A stretch of DNA of 64,000 bases from contig NZ_HE997454.1 of NCBI RefSeq assembly GCF_000312525.1, positions 49,913 through 113,912 of the forward strand. The letters are read 5' to 3'. The notes under the pieces were generated by a model. The model searched no databases. It was not told the DNA's origin and saw nothing but the letters and a program-made list of their open reading frames with translations. Positions within the stretch are counted from its first letter, which is position 1, and every line of letters begins with the position of its first letter. Source of the DNA: Bartonella florencae. Its GTDB lineage: Bacteria > Pseudomonadota > Alphaproteobacteria > Rhizobiales > Rhizobiaceae. Of the stretch, positions 40,748-51,785 are shown in pieces. The position numbers and the translations under genes were made by a program.

Positions 40748-41164
40748 ATGAAAAATGCAGGACCATCACAACGGCAACTCAGAGTAGGAGAACAAGTCCG
40801 TCACGCAATAGCCCATATATTGCAGCGCGGTATTCTTCTTGAAGATCTTTTGAAAAATATGGTTATTTCAGTCTCTGAAGTACGCATGTCACCAGATTTA
40901 AAAATTGCCACCTGCTTTATTTCTCCTCTCAGTATTGTTGAGAACACATCTCATGTTGATATCGTTGATATCCTCAACAAACACAGCCGTTTTATTCGTA
41001 GAGAAATCAGTCATGCGTTACGACAGATGAAATATATGCCTGAACTACGTTTTCGTCTTGATAGTAGTTTTGATAATTTTTCAAGAATTGATGCTCTACT
41101 CCGCTTACCTGAGGTAACACGTGATCTTCACCAGAATGATAATGATGATGAAGTTGAGGATTAA
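40748..41164 (+). CDS. rbfA: Ribosome-binding factor A
   Basis: Small KH-type factor for late 30S maturation and cold adaptation. The family marks are [17 protein letters not shown] at the N-terminus, [18 protein letters not shown] in the middle, and the [18 protein letters not shown] segment. The 138 residues are complete. It is 137 bases after infB, and its stop is four bases before the original truB start codon. Confidence 0.95.
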   Translation: MKNAGPSQRQLRVGEQVRHAIAHILQRGILLEDLLKNMVISVSEVRMSPDLKIATCFISPLSIVENTSHVDIVDILNKHSRFIRREISHALRQMKYMPELRFRLDSSFDNFSRIDALLRLPEVTRDLHQNDNDDEVED

Positions 41165-41168
41165 AGAC

Positions 41169-42127
41169 ATGGCACGGCAACATAAAAAAAAGGCCGTTCT
41201 GTTTCTGGCTGGGTCATATTTGATAAACCAAAAGGAATGAGATCGACAGAAGCTGTTTCAAAAATAAAATGGCTCTTTCATGCACAAAAAGCAGGGCATG
41301 CGGGTACACTGGACCCTCTTGCTTCTGGTCTCCTCCCAATTGCATTGGGTGAAGCAACTAAGACCGTTCCCTACGTGATGCAAGGCACAAAAACCTACCG
41401 TTTTCATATAGCATGGGGAGAAGAACGATCAACAGATGATCTAGAAGGAGAAGTCACCAAGACATCTCTCAAACGCCCGACAAAAGAAGAGATACTCGCT
41501 CTTATTCCTCAATATACAGGTGTCATTCTACAAACACCTCCACAATTTTCAGCCATTAAAATTTCTGGTAATCGTGCCTATGATTTAGCCCGTGAAGGTG
41601 AGATTGTTGAAATTCCACCGCGTCAAGTAGAAATAGAAACCTTTAAATTAATAGATACCCCTACCAGAGAGTATTCTGTCTTTGAAATAGCTTGCGGAAA
41701 GGGAACCTATGTGCGCTCCCTCGCACGCGATATGGGACGTGACCTTAGTTGTTATGGACATATTGCTGATTTAAGACGTATCGCAGTAGCACCGTTTTAT
41801 GAAAATGATCTCATCACATGGGAAATGTTAAAAGCAGCAGAACTAGATCAAACTGTAACAAATGAAAATGACGCTTCTTCCAAAAGAGATTTTTCAAAAC
41901 TTGATGCACTTTTAATAGATACAGGAGCTGCACTAGATTGCCTCCCTCATTACACTCTTAGTGAAATTCAAGCACAACGAGTTATGATGGGTATTCCAGT
42001 GCCTCTTTGTCATCACAATGCATCTCTTGATGAAGATGAGGCCTGTGTTTTCTACAAAGAGCAACTGCTTGCTATAGGTAGTCTTGACAAAAGTTTGTTT
42101 AAACCAAAACGGATTTTCACAATTTAA
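41169..42127 (+). CDS. truB: tRNA pseudouridine-55 synthase TruB, with an N-terminal frameshift
   Basis: Forms pseudouridine 55 in the tRNA T-loop. The natural start is the ATG at 41169, encoding MARQHKKK, but the following poly-A run has eight A bases where nine are needed. After the run, the conserved [15 protein letters not shown] continues in the other frame. From 41237 onward the protein is intact, with catalytic Asp in [15 protein letters not shown] and a normal C-terminus. Starting at the internal Met (41237) would lose the conserved KPKG motif, and no other start lies upstream in that frame. Slippage on A8, sequencing error or a real loss are all possible. Confidence 0.85.
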
Positions 42128-42825
42128 TTTATTCTTTCTTACAACAATCTTTTGCAAAAAAGGATTTTATTGGTCAAAGAAATGCCTTGCTGCCCATTGC
42201 TCTGTATTCGCCTTTTTAAAATAGTTCATATCAAAAACTAAATTCGTGACACATTCATATAATTTATTGATTTATAATAAACTAAAATCCTGAATATTGT
42301 GGAACTCTCTTATTTGAAACCTATTTACGGTAAATTAATCAAAATTGTTTGTTTGCATTTCACAAACAGAGCGTATGAATAAAAAATACTTCTTATGAAC
42401 GCCCTCAAATAAAGAGTACTATAATATTGCAGGCTGATAGTATAATAGAGACAGTTGGCACTTTCATGCATAAAGATGTCGATGCTCTATAATTTTTATA
42501 GCTAGCATTCATCATTTAATTCTTAAAATTTAAAAATCTGTGTTTGCTGTTTTAAGTCACCTCTTTGATTATTTCGGAGTACATGTACTCCAGTTTTGAG
42601 GAAAAGATCTCTGTAGAATAAAGAAACTCAGGCTTGATCTTAAATACTCGTAACCTCTCACTGTTTGTTCAGTAAAAATCTTTACACAAATTACCAACAA
42701 CATAAAATGTTTTATTCAAAACATTTAAAATTTCCGCTATTCTATTTATATCAATGAATTAATCCATTAAAATAGGTTTGTACATATTTTAATAGTTTAG
42801 AAAAACTGTTTTTGTCCTCTCGCCA
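42128..42825. other. 698-base stretch without a gene, between convergent truB and MFS genes
   Basis: AT-rich sequence with no coding signature on either strand. The only structured element I see is the 16-base palindrome at 42576-42591. Confidence 0.35.
42576..42591. repeat. Perfect 16-base palindrome
   Basis: GGAGTACATGTACTCC reads the same on both strands and stands out from the AT-rich surroundings. It could be a dimeric regulator site or a chance palindrome. It lies about 240 bases after the 3' end of the MFS gene and is not near a start codon. Confidence 0.45.
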
Positions 42826-44454
42826 TCAAAGTAATTGATCAGCAGAAGACTTTAAAAGCATCTCATTGGCTTGTGGTATTGTCTGTCGTTCAATCATGCG
42901 GTGGACTCTTATACCGTTGGGCGCACGATTTAAGTGACGTAGAAGTTTATTTACCTCTGCATCCGCTTTTGTGCGACGGTGATTATGGCGTAAATAATCA
43001 ACCCATGTTGGCATATGATATGCTTCTGTCCAATACTGGGGCCTTTCAAGATCGCGTAAGAGAACCCATTGGCGAGCACCATCACGTAAACGAATATGAC
43101 GACGACGTGTCATGACTTTGAGAAATTCTTCAAGATCATTTTCATGAATTTGATAATCGATCATAATCATAATCGGACCACTCCTTGCTTTTAGATCAAG
43201 CAAAAGCTCCGGTTCTCTGAAATGATCAAGCGGATCCAGATCTATCTGGGGAATTTCCTGAATTCTAAATTTTATCCCCGCCAAGGCTCCCAAAACTAAG
43301 AAGAGAGAACAAATACTCAGAGCAACTGTTGGAGAATAACCATCAGCTAAAGCTCCCCAAATTGCACTTCCAACAGCCATCCCTCCATATGATGCCGTTT
43401 GATAAAGCGCTAAAGCACGTGCCACAACCCAACGTGGTGTAGAAAGCTGTACAGATGTATTAAACAGCGATAATGCTAGAACCCAACATAAGCCTGCAGG
43501 AAATAAGGCTATATGGCTTATAATCAGTGAGCGGCTCATTGCTAAACAAAAGCAAGAAACAGCAAAACCAATAAATGCACTTGCAATAATTGTCTCTAAA
43601 CAAAAATAACTGCGTACAAATGAATTAATCATACCTGCTATCATGGCTCCAAAACCAAAACAACCGAGTAATGTACCGTAAAGAAGCGCATTTCCCCCAA
43701 GGATTTTATGCACAACAATTGGCAAAAGCGCCAAAATTGAAATCGCTCCAATACCAAAAAGAAATGCTCTCACCATAATACTGAGAAGATTGGGGGACAT
43801 CGCAACATAACGCAAACCATCTGAAACAGCTCCTAGAAGTCTTTCTCGCGGCAAAATGTTGTTTTCATAGTTCGGTTTCCAGAAAAATAAAGCACCAATT
43901 AAGGGAATGTAACTTATTGCATTAAACAAAAAAGCTGCTGCTGCCCCTAACATTGCAATAATAGCACCACCAATAGCAGGACCTACACTACGCATCAAAT
44001 TAAAGCCAACACTGTTCAAACTCACAGCAGCAGGAATATTTTCTCTGCTCACAATGTCTCCTATTGTCGCCTGCCAAGAAGGATTATAAAAGGCCGTTCC
44101 ACAACCAATCAAAAATGTGAAACATAATAACAATAAAGGTGTTAAAAAGCCCATATAGGATAAAATAGCCAAGCTCATGGATATAACCATCATCATAATC
44201 TGCGCCCACAACATAATTTGGCGGCGATTAAAGTTGTCAGCTAATGCTCCTGCCATCAGAGAAAACATAACAAGGGGTAATGTTGTAGCACTTTGAACAA
44301 GCCCAACCATGGAATGCGAAGAACTAATCAATGCCATTAACCACCCTGCTCCAACAGCTTGTATAAGCCCCCCCAAATTAGAAATCAGAGTAGACAACCA
44401 CAAATTTCGAAATACCGAATTACGAAAAAGTTCGAATGTTGAAACGCTCTGCAT
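42826..44454 (-). CDS. MFS transporter with a C-terminal soluble extension (MFS_3/EntS-like)
   Basis: Twelve-helix major-facilitator protein of 542 residues. The N-terminal half has the FRNLWLSTLISNLGG opening and ADNFNRRQIMLWAQ loop typical of the EntS-like MFS_3 group. After the last helix (about 400) there is a soluble tail of about 140 residues with IDYQIHENDLEEFLKVM and VDYLRHNHRRTKAD motifs, a known extension of this group. EntS exports enterobactin, but the substrate here cannot be inferred. It is divergent from rpsO. Confidence 0.88.
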   Translation of the reverse strand: MQSVSTFELFRNSVFRNLWLSTLISNLGGLIQAVGAGWLMALISSSHSMVGLVQSATTLPLVMFSLMAGALADNFNRRQIMLWAQIMMMVISMSLAILSYMGFLTPLLLLCFTFLIGCGTAFYNPSWQATIGDIVSRENIPAAVSLNSVGFNLMRSVGPAIGGAIIAMLGAAAAFLFNAISYIPLIGALFFWKPNYENNILPRERLLGAVSDGLRYVAMSPNLLSIMVRAFLFGIGAISILALLPIVVHKILGGNALLYGTLLGCFGFGAMIAGMINSFVRSYFCLETIIASAFIGFAVSCFCLAMSRSLIISHIALFPAGLCWVLALSLFNTSVQLSTPRWVVARALALYQTASYGGMAVGSAIWGALADGYSPTVALSICSLFLVLGALAGIKFRIQEIPQIDLDPLDHFREPELLLDLKARSGPIMIMIDYQIHENDLEEFLKVMTRRRHIRLRDGARQWVLLRDLERPQYWTEAYHMPTWVDYLRHNHRRTKADAEVNKLLRHLNRAPNGIRVHRMIERQTIPQANEMLLKSSADQLL

Positions 44455-44778
44455 CTTTTGCCTCCAAATCGGTATTTATTGCTTTTGTTATTATACACAC
44501 ACTCTGTAAAGCAGTAATCTTTGTATCAAAAGAATGCATAATCCCTTAAAAACTTTTCCTACCCACCCCTGTTAACAAGCAATATTTCAAAACAAAATCA
44601 TCTATTTAAAGAAGGTCTTCAAAGTGCTTTTAAGGACTAGCATTTTAACCTCCTTTCCTATATAAATGTCAAGACAGGTGAGAGTCTTCAACTCTTCTTG
44701 TTTTTTCACGGACCCTTGCTGAACGACATCTCGGCTATGGGTGGCTTTTGGTGCTTTATTTTTTGAAAGGATAGTACG
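44455..44778. other. Divergent leader region between the MFS gene and rpsO
   Basis: Should hold the promoters of both genes. The rpsO side contains a potential long-range pair ACCC (about 44713) with GGGT (about 44740) just before the ribosome site AAAGGAT (44765-44771). S15 often controls its own mRNA through a leader structure, but I cannot assign a specific fold here. Confidence 0.3.
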
Positions 44779-45048
44779 ATGTCGATTACAGCTGAACGTA
44801 AACAAGCTCTTATCGCGGAATATGCAAATAAAGTTGGTGATACAGGATCACCAGAAGTGCAGGTTGCTGTACTTTCTGAACGTATTTCTAATTTAACGAA
44901 CCATTTTAAATCACACAAAAAGGATAATCATTCTCGTCGTGGTCTTTTAAAGATGGTCTCTCAACGCCGTCGCCTTCTTGATTACCTTAAAGGAATTGAC
45001 CAAAATCGTTATCAAGCACTTATCAAGAAATTAGGTTTGCGTCGCTAG
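44779..45048 (+). CDS. rpsO: 30S ribosomal protein S15
   Basis: Small primary-binding ribosomal protein of 89 residues. The core [20 protein letters not shown] and the C-terminal [19 protein letters not shown], ending in LGLRR, are diagnostic. AAAGGAT lies seven bases upstream of the ATG. It precedes pnp, as in most proteobacteria. Confidence 0.98.
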   Translation: MSITAERKQALIAEYANKVGDTGSPEVQVAVLSERISNLTNHFKSHKKDNHSRRGLLKMVSQRRRLLDYLKGIDQNRYQALIKKLGLRR

Positions 45049-45058
45049 AAAAAATAGA

Positions 45059-45094
45059 TGGGTGATATTTCTACGAAATCCACCCAATTTTTTT
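45059..45094 (+). terminator. Rho-independent terminator after rpsO
   Basis: TGGGTG (45059-45064) pairs with CACCCA (45081-45086), and an inner stem ATTTC/GAAAT continues it. A run of seven T bases follows at 45088-45094. It lies ten bases after the rpsO stop. Confidence 0.8.
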
Positions 45095-45299
45095 AGCTTG
45101 CTGTTTTTAGTTAAAAACTAATCAGTAACCATCATGAGGCAGGATTGCTAGTTGCTTTGCGTTTAAATTGCGATTTATTTTTTTCTTTTCGCGAAAAAAC
45201 AGAAGTGTCTTGTCATCCTGATCATGGTTTTAAAATTTGCTAAGCAAAACTAGAATGTAAGCACTCAAAGATGTGAACACTGGTTATTAAGGATAAAAA

Positions 45300-47501
45300 A
45301 TGTTCAAAACGCATAAGATAGAAATTGAATGGGCTGGCCGGCCACTCACCATTGAAACAGGAAAAATAGCGCGTCAAGCTGATGGTGCAGTCATTGCTAC
45401 TTACGGGGAAACCATTGTCTTAGCAACCGTTGTATCGGCAAAAAATTCAAAACCAGACCAAGATTTTTTTCCGCTTACCGTTAATTATCAAGAAAAATCT
45501 TATGCTGTTGGTAGAATACCAGGGGGTTATTTAAAACGTGAAAGCCGACCAACTGAAAATGAAACTTTGATTTCACGTTTGATTGATCGTCCAATTCGTC
45601 CGCTTTTTGCTGATGGTTATAAAAATGATACGCAAGTTATTGTTTCTGTTATACAGCATGATCTTGAAAATAATCCTGATGTCCTTGCGATGATTGCAGC
45701 TTCTGCCGCATTGACCCTCTCAGGTGTTCCTTTCATGGGGCCTATTGCTGGTGCCCGTGTTGGCTACTGTAATGGACAATATGTTCTCAATCCTCATATC
45801 GATGAGATGCCTGAATCAAAACTTGATCTTGTTGTTGCTGGAACGGAAAGTGCTGTGTTGATGGTTGAATCAGAAGCACAAGAGTTGCCGGAAGATATCA
45901 TGTTGGGTGCCGTTATGTTTGGGCATAAAGGTTTGCAACCTGTTCTTGATGCCATCATAAAGCTTGCTGAAGTTGCCGCAAAAGATCCACGTGAGTTTGT
46001 TCCTGAAGATCTTTCTGATCTTGAAAAGGCTATGCTGGAAACTGCTGAACAGGATATTCGAAAGGCTTATACAATTACTGATAAACAAGAGCGTTACGCC
46101 GCAATTGATGCTCTTAAAACAGAAATTATCAATACATTTATTCCAGAGACAGAAGAAAACTGTAAATTTAGTGCTGACCAAATTGCTACTGTTTTTAAAC
46201 AGTTGCAAGCAAAAATTGTTCGCTGGAATATTCTTGATACAGGAAAACGTATTGATGGACGTGACCTTTCAACCGTACGTCCTATCCAATCTGAGGTTGG
46301 TATTTTACCACGGACCCATGGTTCTGCACTCTTTACCCGCGGTGAAACACAAGCGATGGTTATAGCAACACTGGGAACTGGTGAAGACGAACAGTATGTG
46401 GACTCCTTGACAGGTATGTATAAGGAAACATTTCTCCTCCATTACAATTTTCCACCATTTTCCGTGGGAGAAACAGGACGTCTTGGTTCTCCTGGTCGCC
46501 GCGAAATTGGACATGGGAAATTGGCGTGGCGCGCTCTCCATCCCATGTTGCCAACCAAAGAATCCTTTCCTTATACTATTCGCACTGTTTCAGAGATTAC
46601 GGAATCTAATGGATCCTCTTCCATGGCAACGGTTTGCGGAACTTCACTTGCACTCATGGATGCCGGTGTTCCCCTGCTACGCCCTATCGCAGGCATCGCT
46701 ATGGGCTTGATTAAAGAAGGGGAGCGCTTTGCTGTGCTGTCTGATATTTTAGGAGATGAAGATCATCTTGGAGATATGGATTTTAAAGTGGCAGGAACGG
46801 AAAATGGTATTACTGCCTTGCAAATGGATATCAAAATTGATGGTATTACCGAAGAGATTATGAAAATTGCACTTGAACAAGCTAAAGACGGTCGAATTCA
46901 TATCCTTCATGAAATGGGCAAAGCTTTAACCAGTGCACGTGCTGAACTCAGCGAATTTTCTCCACGCATTGAAGTGATGAATATTGCTGTTGATAAAATT
47001 CGCGATGTGATCGGCTCTGGTGGTAAGGTTATTCGGGAAATCGTTGAACAAACTGGAGCAAAAATCAATATTGAAGATGATGGAACAATTAAAATTGCTT
47101 CCGCTGATGCTAAAACCATTGAAGCAGCAAAACGCTGGATTCATTCTATTGTCGATGAGCCTGAAATTGGTGCTATCTACCAAGGAACAGTTGTAAAAAC
47201 TGCAGAGTTTGGTGCGTTTGTAAATTTCTTTGGTTCACGTGATGGGCTTGTTCATATCTCTCAGCTCGCATCAGCACGCGTCACAAAAACAACAGATGTT
47301 GTTAAAGAAGGTGACAAAGTCTGGGTGAAACTCATGGGCTTTGATGAACGTGGTAAAGTTCGCTTATCAATGAAAATTATCAATCAGCAAACCGGTGAAG
47401 AAATTACAAGTGATAAGCTAATAAAAGAAGAGCAAGATAAGTGCGTGGATGAAAAAAATAAATCCGAAAATAAGCGCCGTCGTAAGAAAAAAGAAGAGTA
47501 A
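45300..47501 (+). CDS. pnp: Polyribonucleotide nucleotidyltransferase
   Basis: Phosphorolytic 3'-5' exoribonuclease and degradosome component. Two RNase PH domains (about 10-220 and 310-540) are linked by a helical region; the KH domain contains [12 protein letters not shown] near 565, and the S1 domain follows (about 620-690). The C-terminus is Lys-rich. The 733 residues are normal. It follows rpsO after a terminator. Confidence 0.97.
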   Translation: MFKTHKIEIEWAGRPLTIETGKIARQADGAVIATYGETIVLATVVSAKNSKPDQDFFPLTVNYQEKSYAVGRIPGGYLKRESRPTENETLISRLIDRPIRPLFADGYKNDTQVIVSVIQHDLENNPDVLAMIAASAALTLSGVPFMGPIAGARVGYCNGQYVLNPHIDEMPESKLDLVVAGTESAVLMVESEAQELPEDIMLGAVMFGHKGLQPVLDAIIKLAEVAAKDPREFVPEDLSDLEKAMLETAEQDIRKAYTITDKQERYAAIDALKTEIINTFIPETEENCKFSADQIATVFKQLQAKIVRWNILDTGKRIDGRDLSTVRPIQSEVGILPRTHGSALFTRGETQAMVIATLGTGEDEQYVDSLTGMYKETFLLHYNFPPFSVGETGRLGSPGRREIGHGKLAWRALHPMLPTKESFPYTIRTVSEITESNGSSSMATVCGTSLALMDAGVPLLRPIAGIAMGLIKEGERFAVLSDILGDEDHLGDMDFKVAGTENGITALQMDIKIDGITEEIMKIALEQAKDGRIHILHEMGKALTSARAELSEFSPRIEVMNIAVDKIRDVIGSGGKVIREIVEQTGAKINIEDDGTIKIASADAKTIEAAKRWIHSIVDEPEIGAIYQGTVVKTAEFGAFVNFFGSRDGLVHISQLASARVTKTTDVVKEGDKVWVKLMGFDERGKVRLSMKIINQQTGEEITSDKLIKEEQDKCVDEKNKSENKRRRKKKEE

Positions 47502-47515
47502 TTTTTCCTCTTGTC

Positions 47516-47551
47516 ATACAATGCCATTCTTATATGAAAATGGCATTGTAT
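47516..47551 (+). terminator. Strong hairpin after pnp
   Basis: ATACAATGCCATT (47516-47528) pairs exactly with AATGGCATTGTAT (47539-47551) over 13 pairs with a ten-base loop. The T-run after it is weak (CTTTG), so it may block 3' exonucleases or end transcription. It is 14 bases past the pnp stop and 16 before the next gene. Confidence 0.6.
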
Positions 47552-47567
47552 CTTTGAAAGAGCTAAT

Positions 47568-48566
47568 GTGTTATTGTTTTTACCTTTTGAAAACCATAGC
47601 CTTCCTCTTCCCAATCCAAGCCAGTCATGGTTGGGTTTTGGGTTGACTGAAATTCCTGCTTTAGAATGGAGACAAAACTTAAAAATTATAACGCCTTGGC
47701 GATCAGATTTTTTAAAATTTGCCAATGCCCAGTTTCACTGTGTACCTCAAATAGATAAAAAGTTCACCTATGATGGTGCGCTTTTGCATTTGAGCAAATA
47801 TCGTGGTTTTAACCAAAATTATTTCCTTGATTTATTAGAATGTGTAAAGCCTGGTGGATGGATTGTTATTGGTGGAAATAAAACTGTTGGTGCCGCTTCA
47901 ATGATGAAATGGGTTAAAACATTTATTCCCATCACCGATAAATTATCCAAAAATCACGGACTGGTATTCTGGCTTCAAGTTCCACAGCAAATAGACAGAC
48001 AGAAGATTGCACAGTTGCGCTCCCCACCGCTCAATTTTGAGAATAAATTTCAAACCTCTTCTGGTATGTTCTCGCATGGTCGTATTGATCCTGGATCTGC
48101 TCTACTTGCTTTGCATATGCGAGAAATTATTTCTGGAAAAACTGCTGATTTTGGCGCAGGCTGGGGTTTTCTTTCTTACGCTGCACTTGAGGAAAGCGAA
48201 AAACTAACAACTCTTGATCTCTATGAAGCCGATTATAATGCTTTGAGAGCAGCCAAACAGCACCTTAAAGCCATAATAGCTTCTTGTTCGATTCATTTTT
48301 ATTGGCATGATCTCGTGCATGAACCAATCACAGATTTCTATGATACAATCATTTCAAACCCGCCATTTCACACACAACAAACGACAGATGTCTCATTAGG
48401 ACAGCTCTTTATTATAAATGCTGCAAAATGCCTCAAACCAGGTGGCAATCTGCTTCTTGTCGCCAACCGCCACCTGCCCTATGAAGCATTGTTAAAAGAC
48501 ATCTTTCATACAGTCTTGATTCATGAAAAAGCCCATGGTTTCAAAGTTATCCAAGCACGCAGATAA
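47568..48566 (+). CDS. RsmC/RlmG-like class I SAM-dependent methyltransferase
   Basis: Two-domain methyltransferase of 332 residues. The N-terminal part resembles the inactive first domain of RsmC. The C-terminal catalytic domain has the SAM loop TADFGAGWGFLSYAA (about 193-207) and the ISNPPFHTQ motif (about 263-271), characteristic of N2-guanine methylation of rRNA. It starts with GTG at 47568 with GAAAGAG upstream. Substrate (16S or 23S rRNA) cannot be settled from sequence. Confidence 0.86.
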   Translation: MLLFLPFENHSLPLPNPSQSWLGFGLTEIPALEWRQNLKIITPWRSDFLKFANAQFHCVPQIDKKFTYDGALLHLSKYRGFNQNYFLDLLECVKPGGWIVIGGNKTVGAASMMKWVKTFIPITDKLSKNHGLVFWLQVPQQIDRQKIAQLRSPPLNFENKFQTSSGMFSHGRIDPGSALLALHMREIISGKTADFGAGWGFLSYAALEESEKLTTLDLYEADYNALRAAKQHLKAIIASCSIHFYWHDLVHEPITDFYDTIISNPPFHTQQTTDVSLGQLFIINAAKCLKPGGNLLLVANRHLPYEALLKDIFHTVLIHEKAHGFKVIQARR

Positions 48567-48579
48567 AAAAGCGATACCC

Positions 48580-49890
48580 TTAAAGAATGAAACGTGAGAG
48601 ATCAATATCAGCCGCAAGATCACCTATTGATTTTCTCACATAAGCAGCGTCAACTTTAAATGATGTACCAGCTTTATCAGGTGCTGTAAAAGAAATTTCA
48701 TCTAAAACACGTTCCATCACTGTTTGCAAACGACGTGCCCCTATGTTTTCAATCCTTGCATTTAAATCCACCGCAATATCTGCCAAAGCATCAATTGCAT
48801 CATCGGTAATTTCTAAATGAACCTCTTCCGTTGCCATTAAAGCAATATATTGCTTAATAAGACTAGCTTCAGGTTCGGTGAGAATACGTCGTAAATCTTC
48901 TCTTGTAAGAGCATTAAGCTCTACACGAATCGGCAAACGTCCTTGAAGTTCTGGTAATAAATCAGATGGTTTGGAAACATGAAATGCGCCTGACGCAATA
49001 AAAAGAATATGATCTGTTTTGATTTGTCCATATTTTGTGGCAATTGTTGTTCCTTCAACCAAAGGTAAAAGATCTCGTTGAACGCCCTCACGGGAAACAG
49101 CAACATTTCCCCCACCATCCCTCGTTGCAATTTTATCAATTTCATCTATAAAAACAATTCCATCATTTTCAGTAACACGAAGTGCTTCTTGAATAATTTG
49201 ATCTTGGTCAAGAAGTTTTTCGGATTCATCATCAATGAGAGGTTTAAAAGCATCCTTTACCGTCGTTTTGCGGACCTTTGTACGACTTCCCATTTTACCA
49301 AAAATATCCGACAAATTCATAATTCCCATTTGTGCACCAGGCATACCAGGAATTTCAAAGGTTGAAGAACTATTGCTATTATTATCAGCTACTTCAATTT
49401 CAATCTCTTTTTCATCCAATTCACCTTCGCGTAATTTTTTGCGAAAACTATCACGGGTAGCAGGGCTTGCTGTCTTGCCAACAAGAGCATCTAAAACGCG
49501 CTCTTCAGCATTTATGTGAGCCTTTACTTTAACTTCATCTCGTTTTTTTTCACGCACAAGAGAAATGGCAATTTCAACAAGATCACGAATAATTTGCTCA
49601 ACATCGCGTCCCACATAACCAACTTCAGTAAATTTAGTCGCTTCTACTTTAACAAAAGGTGCTCCAGCAAGTTTTGCTAATCGTCGCGCTATACCGGTTT
49701 TACCAACACCTGTTGGGCCTATCATCAAAATATTTTTTGGCATAACCTCTTCACGCATTGGACCATCAAGCTGTTGTCTACGCCAGCGATTACGCAGTGC
49801 AATAGCCACAGAACGCTTGGCATCATTTTGGCCAATAATAAAACGATCAAGTTCAGAAACAGTCTCACGAGGGGAAAATACAATACACAT
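48580..49890 (-). CDS. hslU: ATP-dependent protease ATPase subunit HslU
   Basis: AAA+ unfoldase that feeds substrates to HslV. The Walker A motif GPTGVGKT is at residues 58-65, Walker [10 protein letters not shown] near 247, and the insertion I-domain lies between. The C-terminus LSRFIL (the HslV-docking tail) is present. The 436 residues are full length. The start abuts the hslV stop, so both are made from one transcript. Confidence 0.97.
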   Translation of the reverse strand: MCIVFSPRETVSELDRFIIGQNDAKRSVAIALRNRWRRQQLDGPMREEVMPKNILMIGPTGVGKTGIARRLAKLAGAPFVKVEATKFTEVGYVGRDVEQIIRDLVEIAISLVREKKRDEVKVKAHINAEERVLDALVGKTASPATRDSFRKKLREGELDEKEIEIEVADNNSNSSSTFEIPGMPGAQMGIMNLSDIFGKMGSRTKVRKTTVKDAFKPLIDDESEKLLDQDQIIQEALRVTENDGIVFIDEIDKIATRDGGGNVAVSREGVQRDLLPLVEGTTIATKYGQIKTDHILFIASGAFHVSKPSDLLPELQGRLPIRVELNALTREDLRRILTEPEASLIKQYIALMATEEVHLEITDDAIDALADIAVDLNARIENIGARRLQTVMERVLDEISFTAPDKAGTSFKVDAAYVRKSIGDLAADIDLSRFIL

Positions 49891-50472
49891 TCAAATAGCT
49901 TTCTCTAAAGAAGATAATTCTGCATCCAATGTTTCAATTGTAAAATGATCATTGGTGTAAACACAAATTTTAGCGGCAATATCCATAGCTTTCCTAGCAA
50001 TAGTTTCGGCATCCAAGTCCATATCTATGAGCGCCTGCGCAGCTGAAAGAGCAAAATTGCCTCCAGAACCAATTGCCATAACCCCATTTTCTGGCTCTAA
50101 AACATCACCAAGCCCTGTTAAAGCTAAAGTTACTTTTTTATCAGCTACAAGCATCATTGCTTCTAGACGACGCAAATAGCGATCTGTTCGCCAATCTTTT
50201 GCAAGCTCTACGCAAGCACGCATAAGTTGATCAGGATATTGCTCAAGCTTCGTTTCTAATCTTTCCAGCAAAGTAAAGGCATCTGCTGTAGCTCCTGCAA
50301 AACCAGCAATAACTGCTCCACCCTTCCCAAGGCGACGGACTTTTCGTGCATTGCCTTTCATAATCGTCTGCCCCAGTGAAACCTGACCATCACCAGCTAT
50401 CACGACTTTACCACCTTTTCGTACAGTAATAATAGTGGTACCATACATTATGTTTGGCTTATGTTCTGCCAT
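49891..50472 (-). CDS. hslV: ATP-dependent protease peptidase subunit HslV
   Basis: Threonine peptidase forming a proteasome-like double ring. The active Thr is Thr12 in [12 protein letters not shown], implying removal of an 11-residue propeptide, which is longer than in E. coli and normal in alphaproteobacteria. [11 protein letters not shown] follows. Length 193. AAGGAG is seven bases upstream of the ATG but lies in a small hairpin (50473-50485). It is the first gene of hslVU. Confidence 0.97.
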   Translation of the reverse strand: MAEHKPNIMYGTTIITVRKGGKVVIAGDGQVSLGQTIMKGNARKVRRLGKGGAVIAGFAGATADAFTLLERLETKLEQYPDQLMRACVELAKDWRTDRYLRRLEAMMLVADKKVTLALTGLGDVLEPENGVMAIGSGGNFALSAAQALIDMDLDAETIARKAMDIAAKICVYTNDHFTIETLDAELSSLEKAI

Positions 50473-50485
50473 AAGGAGACTCCTT
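50473..50485 (-). promoter_or_regulatory. Mini-hairpin occluding the hslV ribosome site
   Basis: On the minus strand AAGGAGTCTCCTT sits directly before the ATG. AAGGA pairs with TCCTT around a three-base loop, so the ribosome-binding site could be partly hidden. As hslVU is heat-shock regulated in many bacteria, a heat-melting element is conceivable, but five pairs are few and I did not calculate stability. Confidence 0.35.
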
Positions 50486-50556
50486 GAATATTGACTTCTC
50501 TTCTTTTTAATATTGATTTCTTTCCATCAAATGTAAAATCTAATCATTATTGTCCC

Positions 50557-50585
50557 TATTTAAGAACATATATTGCAAAACACAA
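50557..50585 (-). promoter_or_regulatory. Candidate hslVU promoter
   Basis: Minus-strand TTGTGT (50580-50585) and TAAATA (50557-50562) are 17 bases apart, about 85 bases before hslV. It resembles a sigma-70 promoter; no clear sigma-32 site is visible. Confidence 0.3.
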
Positions 50586-50692
50586 TAATTTAGCACAATT
50601 CAATTTGTTAAAGTAAAAAATGATTGCATTGTTATCGATGCAAATTGTTGTTAAATAGCTTTTAAAAACATTTTGCGTCTTCTAAGGGAAAA

Positions 50693-51685
50693 ATGATGAA
50701 AAAAATAGCTATAGGAACATTGGGAGGAACAATTGCAATGACTGCTGACAATTTTGGCCAAATGCAACCGACATTGACATCAGAGGTCCTTATTAAAAGT
50801 GTTCCTGATTTAAATGATGTTGCTCATATTCACACACAAACACTCACACAATTGCCGAGTGGTTCTTTATCTTTTAAAATTCTTTTTGAGATCATAAAAT
50901 GGGCAAAACAACAAATAAAGGCTGGTGCTGAAGGTGTTGTTTTAACCCAAGGCACTGATACACTAGAAGAAACCGCATTTTTTCTTTCCCTTTATTGGGA
51001 TCGAGAAGAACCGCTTATTATCACTGGTGCTATGCGCATACCCCATGAAGCAGGTGCTGATGGACCGGCAAATGTTTTAGCAGCAACGCGTGTTGCAGCT
51101 CATCCCCAAAGTCGTAACAGAGGTGTTCTCGTTGTAATTAACGATACTATTCACTCACCTTATTGGGTTCAGAAAAACCATACTGTCAAAATTGAGACAT
51201 TCCAATCAGGATTGACAGGTGTTTTAGGTAGTCTTTTGGAAGGAAGGCTGATTTATTTTAATGATCGAAATTTTTTCCCTAAAATATTCGATCTTCCCCA
51301 AAATTATGATCACCAAGTTGCACTCCTATACTCCTCTTTATCCTCTGACACAGAATTGATGAAATTCTGCCTTGAAAGTGGATATTATGCTGGACTTGTC
51401 ATTGCCGGCTTTGGATCAGGACATTGTAGTTTTGAAGAAGCAGACATTGTGCGACAATATACACAAAAAATGCCCATTATTATCGCGAGCCGTGCTTGTA
51501 CTGGCTCAACAACCCGCACAACTTATGGCTATAAAGGTTCAGAAGTTGATTTGATTGCTTCTGGTGCTCTCATGTCTGGTTATTTATCAGCAGTAAAAGC
51601 GCGTTTACTTTTATGGGCTTTTTTGGCACAAGGATATTCATTAGCACAAATCAAGACGCAATGGAATAACTGGACTATAAGCTAA
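50693..51685 (+). CDS. L-asparaginase (type I/II family)
   Basis: Hydrolyses asparagine to aspartate and ammonia. The first active-site motif GTLGGTIAM (Thr13) and the second LTQGTDTLEETAFFLSLYW (about 84-102) are clear, and GAMRIPHEAGADGP follows. The 330 residues are normal. No signal peptide is seen, so it acts in the cytoplasm. It begins ATGATGAAA, so Met2 may be the true start. Confidence 0.9.
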   Translation: MMKKIAIGTLGGTIAMTADNFGQMQPTLTSEVLIKSVPDLNDVAHIHTQTLTQLPSGSLSFKILFEIIKWAKQQIKAGAEGVVLTQGTDTLEETAFFLSLYWDREEPLIITGAMRIPHEAGADGPANVLAATRVAAHPQSRNRGVLVVINDTIHSPYWVQKNHTVKIETFQSGLTGVLGSLLEGRLIYFNDRNFFPKIFDLPQNYDHQVALLYSSLSSDTELMKFCLESGYYAGLVIAGFGSGHCSFEEADIVRQYTQKMPIIIASRACTGSTTRTTYGYKGSEVDLIASGALMSGYLSAVKARLLLWAFLAQGYSLAQIKTQWNNWTIS

Positions 51686-51785
51686 CGAAAGATTATTTAT
51701 TATTTCAAAAAATAAGAACATGCAAAACAGCGCGTCTTGTTTCTTAATCAATTGCTTTGGCAAAAAAGATCTCGATTGAATACAA

